Source: Pseudomonas sediminis (GTDB taxonomy: Bacteria > Pseudomonadota > Gammaproteobacteria > Pseudomonadales > Pseudomonadaceae). From it: a stretch of DNA of 64,000 nucleotides. The position numbers and the translations under genes are program-made. The stretch spans positions 124,001 to 188,000 of the forward strand of contig NZ_NIQU01000004.1 in the NCBI RefSeq assembly GCF_002741105.1, written 5' to 3'. Below, piece after piece: positions 42,371-51,926 of this stretch. Below the pieces are notes generated by a model. That model was not told where the DNA came from. It ran no database searches and saw only the letters and a program-made list of their open reading frames with translations. Numbering within the stretch: position 1 is the first letter of the stretch; every line of letters starts with the position of its first letter.

Positions 42371-45300
42371 TTAGCGCCCAAAACGGGTGCTGTAGGTAAT
42401 ACCCATGGACCCGCCGGCATCACCCTCTCCACCACGGGGGGCGGATTGATAGCCGAGGGTCACAGCCAACTCGTCATCACCGAACAACTCGACGCCAACC
42501 CCCAGGTTGATGCCGTAGTTGAACTGCTTTTCCGTCCACTGCCAGCCGGCAATGGTGTCGACCATCCAGGTGAACTGTGGACGGGTTCTATTCAGTGCGC
42601 CGGGGAAGCCTCGACGCCAGGTGCTGGCGACGTACACCTGGCCGTAACGATCCTGCATGAGCTCCTCGCCCAGGATCGTCGCCCCCGGCGTGGTATCGAA
42701 GGGTATGTAGGCGCCTCCGTTGGCGCTCAGAAGCTCACTGGGAACCTCGCTCTCGACACTGTTCTTCTGGTAATCGAGGCCGGTACGCAGCAGCCAGGAA
42801 GGGTCGTCGAAGAACAGCATGTGCCCCCACTCGACGGATACGCCATTGCCAGTGCCGAGCGCATCGCCGCTTCTCGAGCTGTAGCGGCTGTGCGTGATCG
42901 ACCAGCTCAGCTGGTCACGCGCGGAAAAGCCGTGTTGACCTCTCAGGCCCAGGCCGTCACGCATACCCAGGGCGCGCAATAGCCCGGTGTCATCGGCTTG
43001 CCTGTGCCAATCCACGGCGAGGCCCAGCTCATCTCGCGAACTCAGACGCCAGGTCCGCTCAACGCCCAGGCCATGGCGGTCATCGTCATCGCGCAGACTG
43101 CTGTCGAGGTACAGACTCAGATCGCCATCGGAAAGCTCTCGACGGGTATGCAGCTTGAGATTGCGCTCATTACCCATCACCGCGCTGTCCAGGTTGGCGC
43201 TGTCGTAGCGCATCTGGTCGAGCTGCAGATCGGCATACCAGTCGTCGCCCAGATTGCGCGCAACGCGCAAGCGAGGTCCGGAGATATCCAGGTCGCCGAA
43301 GTCCATCTTCTGCCATCCCAGCTGAATACCCTGCGGTGAGCGCTCCAGCATACCGGTGGCCTGATAGAGCAGTTGCTGGCGAATGGATACCGGTTGCTCA
43401 TCGCCCTGGGCGCTGAGCGCAGTGGCCAATGCCTCGCCGTCATGCCCAAGGCGAGCGAGAACCTCGACCTGATGTGCTACGTCCAGGCCGCCGCGCTGCA
43501 GAAGACGCTGCATCTGCTCACGGTTATCGCTGCGCAGCGCCTGCTGAATCTGATCGTAGTTACCTGGCTCAAGGCCACGCGCAGCACCCCACGCCAGCCA
43601 GTCGTCCTTGAGTGCCGCCTGGTTGCCCGCGTCCAGCCGCTCGAGGAAATGTTCGAACCAGAGTTGCAACGTCGCCTGTTCGCCGTTCCACAACTGCTTG
43701 GCTTGCGACAGCGATACCAACGAGCCCTGGCTACCGGCGAGCAGGCGCAGATACATGGCATAACCTTCCGGTGTAGCGATGATGCGCGAACGGTCCATAT
43801 CCTTGAGCAATTGGCGACGCAGGCGCCAGGCCAGGTCGGCATAACCAGCAGCCTCGGCAGCATCGGCGTAAGCAGCCAGCGCCAAACGATCAGATGGATT
43901 GGACTTGAGGTGCTGACGGAACCAGAGCAAGGCCTCGCGAGTGTTGTTGAGCATCATATGGCCGGTCGCATAGGGCAACCACAGACGACTGTCAGCCACA
44001 GCCCGTGAGCGCCATTGCGGCAGCAGCGCTGCAAGGACATCGCGCTGGGCATTGTCGATGTAGAACCAGAGCATGCGCTGACGTACCAGGTTGTCTTCCG
44101 GGAACTGGGCCAGAGCCTGCTTGTAGAACGCGTTGGCCTGTTCGTATTGCCCATCCTGGGCGGCGAGCGCAGCACGGGCGAGCCAGTACTGCGAACTGCT
44201 ACGGCCCGCCGGCGACTGCTCCGCTTCAGCCAGGAGCGCTCTGAGCGTATCCCAGTCACGCAAGGTTTCGGCCAGTTGCAATGCCACTGTCAGCCGCGCC
44301 ACCCTGCCGGTGCGCCGCCAACTTTCAACAAGGACCTGCAGGGCACGGCGCGGCTCTTTGTCCCAGTAGATCCTTATCAGACGATCTTCATCATCCCGGC
44401 CCAACGGCACGTCGAGGCTGACAAGACGCTCGTAAGCCGCACGAACATCGGCATCCCGCTCAAGTTTCCAGGCTAGGTCAGCGCGTAACTGCCAGTACTG
44501 CGGGTCATCCACCGCGCTGTCGTCCACGGCGGTCAATACCGCCCAGGCCTTCTCAGGCTGAAAGAGGTTCCAATACACCTTGGCCCAGCGGATACGATCT
44601 TCGGTGGTGAGGCTCGTGCGCTCAGCCATGCTGGCCCAGAGCTCAGCTTCCTTGTCGAGCTGCTGGGTATTCTCCAGCAGCATGCGCAGGCGCTTACGAG
44701 CAAACAGATGATTGGGGTAGCGCTGCAGATAAGCCCGTAGCCATGACTCTGCGTCTTCAGGAGTGCCGCGGACCTCATGGCTGTATACCAGGGTGTCGAC
44801 CTCCTGATCCGTCATCTGCCGCTGACGGTCGATGGCCGAGAGCGTACTGACCACCTGATCGAAATCGAACAGCTGCAATGCATAGCGCCAGACACGCTCA
44901 CGCATGGCCGGGTCTTCCTGATGAGCCAGCATCTGTACCCAGTAATTCAATGCCTGCTGGGTATGCCCGGTCCATTCTGCCAGGCGTGCCAGCTCCGCCA
45001 TCAACTCGAAGTCATCGGGAGCCTGCGCCAGCAGTTGCGGCCCGAGCTGCCAGGCACGCTCGATGGCACCGGATGCCAGACTTAGGCGGAAATCGGCGTT
45101 GAGTGCCCGATGATCATCGGACTTCAGGTTCAACCAGTGCTGAACGAAGGTCTCGGCAAGATCGAAGCGCTGCGCCGCCTGTGCAGCGTCCACACCTTCG
45201 GCAAGCCAATCCAGCGATTCCTGCTCGGCATTCAGCTCACCAAGATGCTGAGCCAGCAGCTCCGCGGCCTGCGCAGAGTGGTTTGCGGCGCGCAAGGCAT

Positions 45301-45973
45301 TGAATGCCTCACGCAGGTACTCGACACGCTTTTGCGCATCCGGCTCCGCCGCGGCCAACTGCAGGTAGAGTTGCGCAGCCCCGCTTTGGTCATTGTTCGC
45401 CAGGCTCCACAGGGCGGCCTCGTCCAGCCAGTGAGTGCGTCGCTCGGCATCACGCTCGGCGAGCTCCTTGTAGGAGCTCACGGCCACATCCAGACCACCG
45501 ATCTCCAGCGCATAACGCGCGGTGCGCTCCAGCATGGAGTTATCCAGGTCAGCGATGTTCAGCGCCCGCAACTCATCGATCAGCTGCGCACGCTGCGCGT
45601 CGCTGATACCGTCCGGATCGGCCTGAGCCCTGAGGATATCCAGCATCACCACATAGAATGGGGTAATGGCCGAAAGACGGCCTTGCAGCTGTTCGAGGTA
45701 CTCGCGGGCACGCTTGAAGTCACCGACCTGAATCAACTGATCGATCAGCCTCAGCCGCAGTTGGTCATCCTCGGGGTGTGCCTTGATCAGCAGCTCGGTA
45801 TAGCTGATGGCCACAGCATCAGGCGCCGAATCGGCGGCCGGTAGGAATACATCCTCGCTCTTGTAGGACAGGGCCAGCAGCGCAATCACGAAGAGCGCGA
45901 CAAGCACGATCATCCATGGGTTGAGCAGGCGCGTCTGGCGCTCACGTTTATTAGTTGCAGATAAGCTTTCCAT
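42371..45973 (-). CDS. pelB: Pel outer-membrane export porin PelB
   Basis: The 1200-aa protein has an N-terminal transmembrane anchor (about 20-40), a long periplasmic array of TPR-like helices (about 55-880) and a C-terminal beta barrel with alternating residues ending GITYSTRFGR, a typical outer-membrane terminus with C-terminal aromatic/charged residues. PelB exports Pel and its TPRs bring PelA to the channel. It overlaps pelA by 23 bases. Length matches the P. aeruginosa protein. Confidence 0.96.
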   Translation of the reverse strand: MESLSATNKRERQTRLLNPWMIVLVALFVIALLALSYKSEDVFLPAADSAPDAVAISYTELLIKAHPEDDQLRLRLIDQLIQVGDFKRAREYLEQLQGRLSAITPFYVVMLDILRAQADPDGISDAQRAQLIDELRALNIADLDNSMLERTARYALEIGGLDVAVSSYKELAERDAERRTHWLDEAALWSLANNDQSGAAQLYLQLAAAEPDAQKRVEYLREAFNALRAANHSAQAAELLAQHLGELNAEQESLDWLAEGVDAAQAAQRFDLAETFVQHWLNLKSDDHRALNADFRLSLASGAIERAWQLGPQLLAQAPDDFELMAELARLAEWTGHTQQALNYWVQMLAHQEDPAMRERVWRYALQLFDFDQVVSTLSAIDRQRQMTDQEVDTLVYSHEVRGTPEDAESWLRAYLQRYPNHLFARKRLRMLLENTQQLDKEAELWASMAERTSLTTEDRIRWAKVYWNLFQPEKAWAVLTAVDDSAVDDPQYWQLRADLAWKLERDADVRAAYERLVSLDVPLGRDDEDRLIRIYWDKEPRRALQVLVESWRRTGRVARLTVALQLAETLRDWDTLRALLAEAEQSPAGRSSSQYWLARAALAAQDGQYEQANAFYKQALAQFPEDNLVRQRMLWFYIDNAQRDVLAALLPQWRSRAVADSRLWLPYATGHMMLNNTREALLWFRQHLKSNPSDRLALAAYADAAEAAGYADLAWRLRRQLLKDMDRSRIIATPEGYAMYLRLLAGSQGSLVSLSQAKQLWNGEQATLQLWFEHFLERLDAGNQAALKDDWLAWGAARGLEPGNYDQIQQALRSDNREQMQRLLQRGGLDVAHQVEVLARLGHDGEALATALSAQGDEQPVSIRQQLLYQATGMLERSPQGIQLGWQKMDFGDLDISGPRLRVARNLGDDWYADLQLDQMRYDSANLDSAVMGNERNLKLHTRRELSDGDLSLYLDSSLRDDDDRHGLGVERTWRLSSRDELGLAVDWHRQADDTGLLRALGMRDGLGLRGQHGFSARDQLSWSITHSRYSSRSGDALGTGNGVSVEWGHMLFFDDPSWLLRTGLDYQKNSVESEVPSELLSANGGAYIPFDTTPGATILGEELMQDRYGQVYVASTWRRGFPGALNRTRPQFTWMVDTIAGWQWTEKQFNYGINLGVGVELFGDDELAVTLGYQSAPRGGEGDAGGSMGITYSTRFGR

Positions 45974-48719
45974 CTCTCACCCGCTTCATTGGCAACTCGA
46001 AGTGCCAGATACCCTTGTCAGCCTTCGCCTGAAAGCGACTGCTCCCCACCTGAACCTGACACGCCCTGTCCGAGCGAACGCTGAACGTCAGCGGAAACTC
46101 TCCCTCGAAGGAAAACGTGACGTTTCTGTCATCGTTGTAACGCCAGGCAGTCAGCGGGATGTTGGCCTCCTCAAGAGACGGACGCGGATCACGCGTTTCG
46201 CGCAGCGCCAGCACGGCCTCAGATCCACTGAGGTGCACGTACCGCCCCTGCGGCAGATCTCGCACGCCCGCAACGCCCTCGGAGCGAGACAGGTCGGGCC
46301 AGCCCAGAGCCGGGTCGAGACGCAGCGTGCGCATGCCCATGAGTCCCCTGACCAACCACGCGCCATCGCTACGTTTGGCCAGGCTCGCTCGGTAGAGGCC
46401 CTCTACCCGCTTGATGTAATCGCTCATCCACAGCGACAAGGGCTGGCTGTCGACCATGGCCTGATAGGTCTGCTTCATCACCCGAATGGAGGCCTGCTTG
46501 GTCCCCGAGTAGAAGTGGTAATACAGGTGAAAGCCTCGCAGGCGGCGTGGGCTGTCGGTCAGCGCGAAGGTTTCCTGTACGCCACGAAAACCGTAGTAGG
46601 GACCTGTCCATAGATTCGTATAGACGTTCTCGTTGATCACCGGCGCGTAGAAGTGCAAGCCTCCGGAGGTCGGACGAATCAAAGGATAGAGGCCGGTCAG
46701 CGAAGGGTAGGCATTGGTCAGAACCGTATTGCCGCCATTGACGTTGGGCAGACCGCTGTCATACGCCAGCTTGAGCGTCTCGGCACTGGGCATGGCATCA
46801 CCCGACCAGAAGATCATCTTCACCGGCTTCTCAGGCGTGGTCAGGCGCTGGTTGATGTAGTCGCGCGCGCCCACGACCTCGCGCTGCATGTCCAGCGTCT
46901 TGTAGCCCGGAATGGCCATCATGTAGCCGTACTGCGCCTCGAAGTCTTCACGTTGCGATGACTTCTCCGGCTGCCAGAAGAACGGGTGACTGAAGGTATG
47001 GCTAGCGACCTCGACCTTGGGATCGGCAAAGATCTTGCGGGCGATCGGCTCCAGCTCACGAGCCAGGTGCGGATACATGCCCTTGGGGCCGACCTCGCCT
47101 TCGATCACCGACACCGAAGTCAGCAACGGATAGGGGGTAATGAAATCATCCAGTACCTGGATACCGGAGTAGGGAGTACCGGTTACTTCAGCGCGCGAAA
47201 CGAAACCATCACCATCGAGGTGAACGGTGGCGATACGTCGACCGTTTTCCGTCGTCGTGTCGGGTCTGGGGATGGAAGGCAAGGCAAAGGCGCGCTGGAG
47301 GAAAGCGAAGGGGTCGACGATCCAGCGACGGTGATCCAGCCCTTCCTCGAATACATAGGGAGTCAGCACGTATCCGCCCCAACTGCCCGTAGCGACAGGT
47401 ACATAGCGCCTCTCACCGCTACGCAGAGCCACAGCGGCCTGGCTCACATCAGGATTGGTAACCGTCAGCGCCGGCAGCTCCCGGGTACGCAAGCGCATGG
47501 GCGCCTCGAACCCACCGACCAGCGCGGCATCATGCGATTCCAGTACGGCGTCATCGGCAATTGGCTGCGATAGGGTGCGAATACCAAGACGGCTGAGCAG
47601 GCTGTCGTTGTCCAGCGGCAGACCGGAAAAGAAAGCCAGCGGTACCTGTTCATCGAGCCGTTTGTTCAGCCAATCCTCGAAGATGTCGCGCTTCTCCGGG
47701 GCGCCACTGGTCATCCAGACCACGACGCCGGCATACAGTCCCTTGAGCGAACGCTGCGGCAACGAGGCGTCGGCAGGCCAGTAGTCGACGCGATAGCCCA
47801 GGTACTCGAGCAACCCACCAAGATAGATATGGCCGGGGTTATCCTCGACCTCGCCTTCCCGAGGGTCATAGACCAGACCGATACGGCGGGGCTGGACCTC
47901 GATGGAACTCATCCCCAACGCATTCAATTCAGGCGACGTGATGTAGGGAATGAAGCCCTCACGAACCAGGCGAGCAGCAAGTTCGCGTGACTCCTTGCGC
48001 TGCTCTGGGGGCAGGTATTCGATCGCCACGACCGGAATGCCTTTTGACCGCGCGTCATCGAGGTGCGGCAGCAACCAGTCGCGATCACTTTGCGGCACCT
48101 GGCGATAACCGCCACTTGCGGCGTCCCACCCTGCATAGAGGGACTCTACGGCTACGGCAGAAGCCACGCCCGGCAGCTCGGGTAGAACATCGAAGCCGCG
48201 ATTGAAGAACAACTTGAGCTCGGGCTCGCGACGATGCATTTGCTGCAGAAGACTTTTCAGAGCAACGCGCTGAGGCTCCTGAAAAGCTTTGGGTTGGAGG
48301 TGAAAGCTGTCCAGTGTATCGAGAAAAACACCGTCGTAACCTTGCCCTTTCAGAGCACTGGCTCGGCCAAGGAGATAGTCGCGCCAGGCAGACGCATCGA
48401 GATCCATGACCTGACTGTTCCAGGCATTGTTTCTGATGCTGCTGGCAGCGCTCGCCAAGCCAGCCGCAGCGATATCGCCATGGTATTCACCGACCGACAG
48501 GTAAGCGAACACCGTGCGCCCCTGGGCCTTGAGATAAGCGAGGTCGGAAGCGGAGACATGTCCGGGCTCAACAACCACCCACTCGAACTGTGAAAGTTCG
48601 GGAAGCGGTGGCTCATCGGCGTACCAGAAAGCTACGCTGGAGGGCTGGGCAAGTGCTGTGCTAGCGAAAAACGCAACGGCCAGGCTGAAAAGCCCAGCTA
48701 TTCCATTTGAGAATTTCAA
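45951..48719 (-). CDS. pelA: Pel deacetylase/glycoside hydrolase PelA
   Basis: PelA is the periplasmic enzyme that partly deacetylates Pel and can also cleave it. The 922-aa protein has a signal peptide ending near STALA (24), then a GH114-type hydrolase domain (about 28-270) with catalytic E192 in VAVESLYAGW, a Rossmann-like region, and a deacetylase domain with D502 (HLDGDG) and H574/H578 (SHTFSH). These sit exactly 26 residues before E218, D528, H600 and H604 of the P. aeruginosa enzyme. It is the first gene of the operon. Confidence 0.97.
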   Translation of the reverse strand: MKFSNGIAGLFSLAVAFFASTALAQPSSVAFWYADEPPLPELSQFEWVVVEPGHVSASDLAYLKAQGRTVFAYLSVGEYHGDIAAAGLASAASSIRNNAWNSQVMDLDASAWRDYLLGRASALKGQGYDGVFLDTLDSFHLQPKAFQEPQRVALKSLLQQMHRREPELKLFFNRGFDVLPELPGVASAVAVESLYAGWDAASGGYRQVPQSDRDWLLPHLDDARSKGIPVVAIEYLPPEQRKESRELAARLVREGFIPYITSPELNALGMSSIEVQPRRIGLVYDPREGEVEDNPGHIYLGGLLEYLGYRVDYWPADASLPQRSLKGLYAGVVVWMTSGAPEKRDIFEDWLNKRLDEQVPLAFFSGLPLDNDSLLSRLGIRTLSQPIADDAVLESHDAALVGGFEAPMRLRTRELPALTVTNPDVSQAAVALRSGERRYVPVATGSWGGYVLTPYVFEEGLDHRRWIVDPFAFLQRAFALPSIPRPDTTTENGRRIATVHLDGDGFVSRAEVTGTPYSGIQVLDDFITPYPLLTSVSVIEGEVGPKGMYPHLARELEPIARKIFADPKVEVASHTFSHPFFWQPEKSSQREDFEAQYGYMMAIPGYKTLDMQREVVGARDYINQRLTTPEKPVKMIFWSGDAMPSAETLKLAYDSGLPNVNGGNTVLTNAYPSLTGLYPLIRPTSGGLHFYAPVINENVYTNLWTGPYYGFRGVQETFALTDSPRRLRGFHLYYHFYSGTKQASIRVMKQTYQAMVDSQPLSLWMSDYIKRVEGLYRASLAKRSDGAWLVRGLMGMRTLRLDPALGWPDLSRSEGVAGVRDLPQGRYVHLSGSEAVLALRETRDPRPSLEEANIPLTAWRYNDDRNVTFSFEGEFPLTFSVRSDRACQVQVGSSRFQAKADKGIWHFELPMKRVRDGKLICN

Positions 48720-48884
48720 CTGATCAACCCACTGAACTGGAAAGCGTTGGCACGCCTACTTCTCTCGGAAACCTCCGGTGAGGCCTCCCCCCGTCACGTG
48801 CTGAAACTCTAGTCGACCCCTGGGCTTTGAGCACAATCGTGACACTTATATGTATCGGCATTGAATCAGCCCAACCAACAGACT

Positions 48885-48898
48885 GTCAATTTTCCGAT
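48885..48898 (-). promoter_or_regulatory. FleQ-box-like site, proximal to pelA
   Basis: Read on the minus strand it is ATCGGAAAATTGAC, keeping the right half TTGAC and AAA of the FleQ box GTCANTAAATTGAC (10 of 13 fixed positions). It lies about 170 bases upstream of the pelA start. The gap 48720-49079 contains no gene; these boxes are the only regulatory signals I see in it. Confidence 0.5.
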
Positions 48899-48936
48899 AA
48901 AAATCCCAGACAGATGGCACTAAGCCTTCATGGAAC

Positions 48937-48950
48937 GTCAATTAAATGTC
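48937..48950 (-). promoter_or_regulatory. FleQ-box-like site, distal to pelA
   Basis: Read on the minus strand it is GACATTTAATTGAC, 11 of 13 fixed positions of GTCANTAAATTGAC. Its centre is 52 bases, about five helical turns, from the proximal site, so both would face the same side of the DNA. FleQ represses pel at low c-di-GMP and activates it at high c-di-GMP in P. aeruginosa. Confidence 0.55.
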
Positions 48951-49079
48951 CAGCCAAAGAGGACGAGCCCGCCGCAATACTGGCTTATCAATATCGATTC
49001 AGGAAGCCTTGCACGAGAGCCCACACCTCTTTGACTTTTCATGACGGAGAGGCAAATCACACGCCTTTCGTACCGTTGC

Positions 49080-49685
49080 TCACAACGGCGCGCTGGCCTG
49101 CATTGAGGCGCGCTGGGCGAAGGCCTGCTGAAAGGCGGCCAGACCCGGATGTGCAGCGCGCCAGTCGAGATCGGCGAAGCGGAAGTCCAGGTAGCCCAGC
49201 GCGCAGGCGACGCCAATCTGCGCCAGGTCGAGCGGGCCCTGCAGTTGTTCGACCTGTCGTTCCAGCTCTGCCAGGGCGCGCTGCACCTTGCCCAACTGAC
49301 CATCCAGCCAGGCTGGCCATTGCAACTCCGCTGGCCGCGCTGCCCGTTCGTAGCGCGCCAGCAGGGCCGCGTCCATCAGGCCGTCGGCCAGTGCGGCCAG
49401 GCGCAGCACCTGCCAGCGCGACGCGCCGCTAGGCAGCAGCTTCGCCCCCGGATGCAGGGTGTCGAGGTATTCGCAGATCACCCGGCTGTCGTAAAGCGCC
49501 TCATCGCCATCGGTCAGCAGCACCGGAATCTTGCCCAGCGGATTGAGGGCATTGACCCGCTCATTGAGCGTGGTCGGCAGTACGGCAGTGTCGAGCAGTT
49601 CGATTCGATCCAGCAGGCCGGTTTCCGCGGCCAGCACGCGAACCTTGCGGGCGAAGGGTGAAGCCGCAGCGTAGATCAGTTGCAT
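49080..49685 (-). CDS. Glutathione S-transferase
   Basis: The 201-aa protein has the GST N-terminal thioredoxin fold (MQLIYAAASPFARKVRVLAAETGL, active-site serine near 9) with NPLGKIPVLL and DSRVICEYLD for glutathione binding, then an all-helical C-terminal domain. It is divergent from the marR gene with 80 bases between them, so the MarR-type protein probably controls it. The substrate is unknown; detoxification or dehalogenation are typical roles. Confidence 0.92.
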   Translation of the reverse strand: MQLIYAAASPFARKVRVLAAETGLLDRIELLDTAVLPTTLNERVNALNPLGKIPVLLTDGDEALYDSRVICEYLDTLHPGAKLLPSGASRWQVLRLAALADGLMDAALLARYERAARPAELQWPAWLDGQLGKVQRALAELERQVEQLQGPLDLAQIGVACALGYLDFRFADLDWRAAHPGLAAFQQAFAQRASMQASAPL

Positions 49686-49765
49686 GCGCGTGTTCCTGTG
49701 TCGTGTTGTGATGAAGCGGGTGGAGGCCTTAGGCTGTTCGCCACCTCAACCGGTGTAAATATCCC

Positions 49766-50233
49766 ATGGTCATCGAGAAAAAGATCAATACGGCGTCCGT
49801 GAGTCTGAAATCGCTGGATCCGCTCGACCATAGCCTCGAGCTGTTGCATTTCGGTTTCCGCGGCCTGACGGTGGAGGCCGACCGCTTTCTCGACGCTCGC
49901 GGGTTGTCTCGTGTTCACCACCGCATTCTGTATGTGATCGCCCGCGCCGATGCAATCAGCATTGGTGAGCTGGCCACCACTCTGGGCGTCAGCAATCAGG
50001 CGCTGCATCGCCCCCTGTCGCACCTGTTCGAGCAGGCCCTGGTGCAGTACACCCGCGAACCAGGTCGGCATCGCTTCAAGCTGCTGGCCCTGAGCGAGGC
50101 AGGCACGACGCTGGAGGCCGAAGCCACCGAGCTGGAGCGGCGCACCCTGCGCGAGGCACTGGCCACTACCGACGCCGACGGTCAGGACGCCTGGCGCCGA
50201 GTGATGTTGGCGCTGGCCGGACAACTCAACTGA
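49766..50233 (+). CDS. MarR-family transcriptional regulator
   Basis: The 155-aa protein has a MarR winged helix (about 45-120) with ISIGELATTLGVSNQALHRPLSHLFEQALV and the wing YTREPGRHRFKLLALSEAG. It is divergent from the GST gene and ends 6 bases from the convergent alcohol dehydrogenase gene. Repression of the GST gene through the 80-bp shared region, relieved by a small ligand, is the likely role. Confidence 0.92.
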   Translation: MVIEKKINTASVSLKSLDPLDHSLELLHFGFRGLTVEADRFLDARGLSRVHHRILYVIARADAISIGELATTLGVSNQALHRPLSHLFEQALVQYTREPGRHRFKLLALSEAGTTLEAEATELERRTLREALATTDADGQDAWRRVMLALAGQLN

Positions 50234-50239
50234 GCACGC

Positions 50240-51256
50240 TCAAGTGATGCGCTCGCGCACCACGATGCACTTGGTCAGCGGCTGAATCAGCGCCTGCGGC
50301 GCCTCCTCCCAGCCCACCACCTGCGGGTTGACCAGCAGCGGGTCGCAGCAGCCGCTGTGCACCAGATCCAGCACCTTGGGGATGTGTTGCTGCACGCTGC
50401 AGGCGCCGACCGAGAAGGTGACGTCGCGCAGATACATGTCGAACAGCGGAATCTTCGGGTCATCGAAGATGATGCCGATGCACGAGCAATGCCCGCCGGG
50501 CGCCAGCGCCAGCAGCCCACGGCGCAACGCCTGATGATCACGAGTGGCGGAAATCACCAGGTCATAGCTGCGGTCGAGGTCGCGCTCCGCCAGGTCGACA
50601 CCGGCGCCACTGCGCGCGGCAAGCTGCTGGCGCAGCGGATGATCGTCGAGGTAATCCACGCTGCCCGCCCCGGCCGCCCGCGCCATCTGCACGGCGAGCA
50701 CGCCGAGGCTTTCCGTGCCGCCGACCACCAGCACACGGGCATCCTTACGGGTGGCCAGCGGCCGGCTGGCGGCCACCCAGGCATCGGTGAGGTTGTCACT
50801 GGCGCTGGACACCGCCACGGGGTCGAGTCCCTCCGGCAATGGCACCAGCATGGCGTCGGCAAACGGCACCATCACCAACTCGGAGAACAGCCCACCCCAG
50901 TGACCGCCAGCAGGCACACCGTAGGCGGCCATGCGCGGCACTGCCGTGCAGGCGCTGGAGCGCCCGACCAGGCATTGGGCACAGCTGCCGCAGGCGACCT
51001 TCCAGGGCACCGAAACCAGATCGCCACGGCGCAGTTTGCGCACGGCCGAGCCCACCTCCAACACCTCGGCCACACATTCGTGGCCCAGCGCGAAGGGCGG
51101 CTCGAACGGTGTGGTACCGGCGATCAGGCGTCTATCCAGGTCACAGGAAGCCGAGGCGATGGGCCTGACCAACGCACTGGCCGCAGTAGCAAGTTGTGGA
51201 TCGGGCGCCTCGACCCAGGCGAGCTTTCCGGGACCCTGAACAATGAGCTCCTTCAT
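50240..51256 (-). CDS. Zinc-type alcohol dehydrogenase family protein
   Basis: The 338-aa protein is a medium-chain dehydrogenase with the catalytic-zinc motif GHECVAEV near residue 58 and the structural-zinc cysteines in CGSCAQCLVGRSSAC. The cofactor-binding VLVVGGTESLGVLAVQMARAAGAGSVDYLDD has a diverged glycine pattern (VGGTESLG). I chose ATG 51256; its ATGA overlaps the thioesterase stop by 4 bases, so the two are co-translated. The substrate is unknown. Confidence 0.88.
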   Translation of the reverse strand: MKELIVQGPGKLAWVEAPDPQLATAASALVRPIASASCDLDRRLIAGTTPFEPPFALGHECVAEVLEVGSAVRKLRRGDLVSVPWKVACGSCAQCLVGRSSACTAVPRMAAYGVPAGGHWGGLFSELVMVPFADAMLVPLPEGLDPVAVSSASDNLTDAWVAASRPLATRKDARVLVVGGTESLGVLAVQMARAAGAGSVDYLDDHPLRQQLAARSGAGVDLAERDLDRSYDLVISATRDHQALRRGLLALAPGGHCSCIGIIFDDPKIPLFDMYLRDVTFSVGACSVQQHIPKVLDLVHSGCCDPLLVNPQVVGWEEAPQALIQPLTKCIVVRERIT

Positions 51257-51705
51257 GCCATGGCCGCTCCGATGACGAAGGTGGTGGTGGCCTTGGCGCA
51301 CAGCTTGCCCTGCGCATCGAGGATGTGCGCGTCGCAGATCGCCAGGCTGCGGGTGCGCTCGACCACCCAGCCGCGCACCTGATAGACCTCGCCAGGGCGC
51401 AGCGGGCGCACGTACTTGACGTTGAGATCCACCGTCGAGTGCGGCACGTCCGCCTCCAGGGTGGAGAACAGCGCCAGCGCCGCGGCGCCGTCCAGGCAGG
51501 TGGCCGCGAAACCGCCATGCACGGCCCCGGCTGGGTTCAGGTGACGCTGATCCGGACGGCCCTCCAGAGTGATGCTACCCGCCTCCACCTGCACCGCATG
51601 GATGCCCATGGTCTCGCCGATGGACGGCGCCGGCAGCTCGCCGCGAATCAGGGCTTGTAGGGCCTTCAGGCCGGAGGTCGCGGGTAGCGAGGCGAAATCG
51701 TTCAT
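51253..51705 (-). CDS. PaaI-type hotdog-fold thioesterase
   Basis: The 150-aa protein has the PaaI/hotdog core HLNPAGAVHGGFAATCLDGAAALAL (HGG and D as active-site elements) and a second strand set VDLNVKYVRPLRPGEV. Such enzymes release acyl groups from CoA. I chose ATG 51705, with GGAGTA upstream. It precedes and overlaps the dehydrogenase gene. The upstream 221-bp gap, shared with the divergent LysR gene, contains TACCG-N17-CGGTA (51747-51773), a possible operator. Confidence 0.88.
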   Translation of the reverse strand: MNDFASLPATSGLKALQALIRGELPAPSIGETMGIHAVQVEAGSITLEGRPDQRHLNPAGAVHGGFAATCLDGAAALALFSTLEADVPHSTVDLNVKYVRPLRPGEVYQVRGWVVERTRSLAICDAHILDAQGKLCAKATTTFVIGAAMA

Positions 51706-51926
51706 GGCGGTACTCCTCAAACAGGAACGGCGCAGGCATTGACCTTTACCGATACAGGACTGCCCGTACGGTAGCCCCTGCCCACCAATCACATCAACAT
51801 TATTGAAATGACAAACAAGGGGGCATTCCAGACATTGCCGTCTGCAACCAAAGTCGCACCTACCAATCACCGCTGACCGACATGGATGCGGCACAATCAG
51901 CCACCGCTGGAAAAGGACAACAGCCG

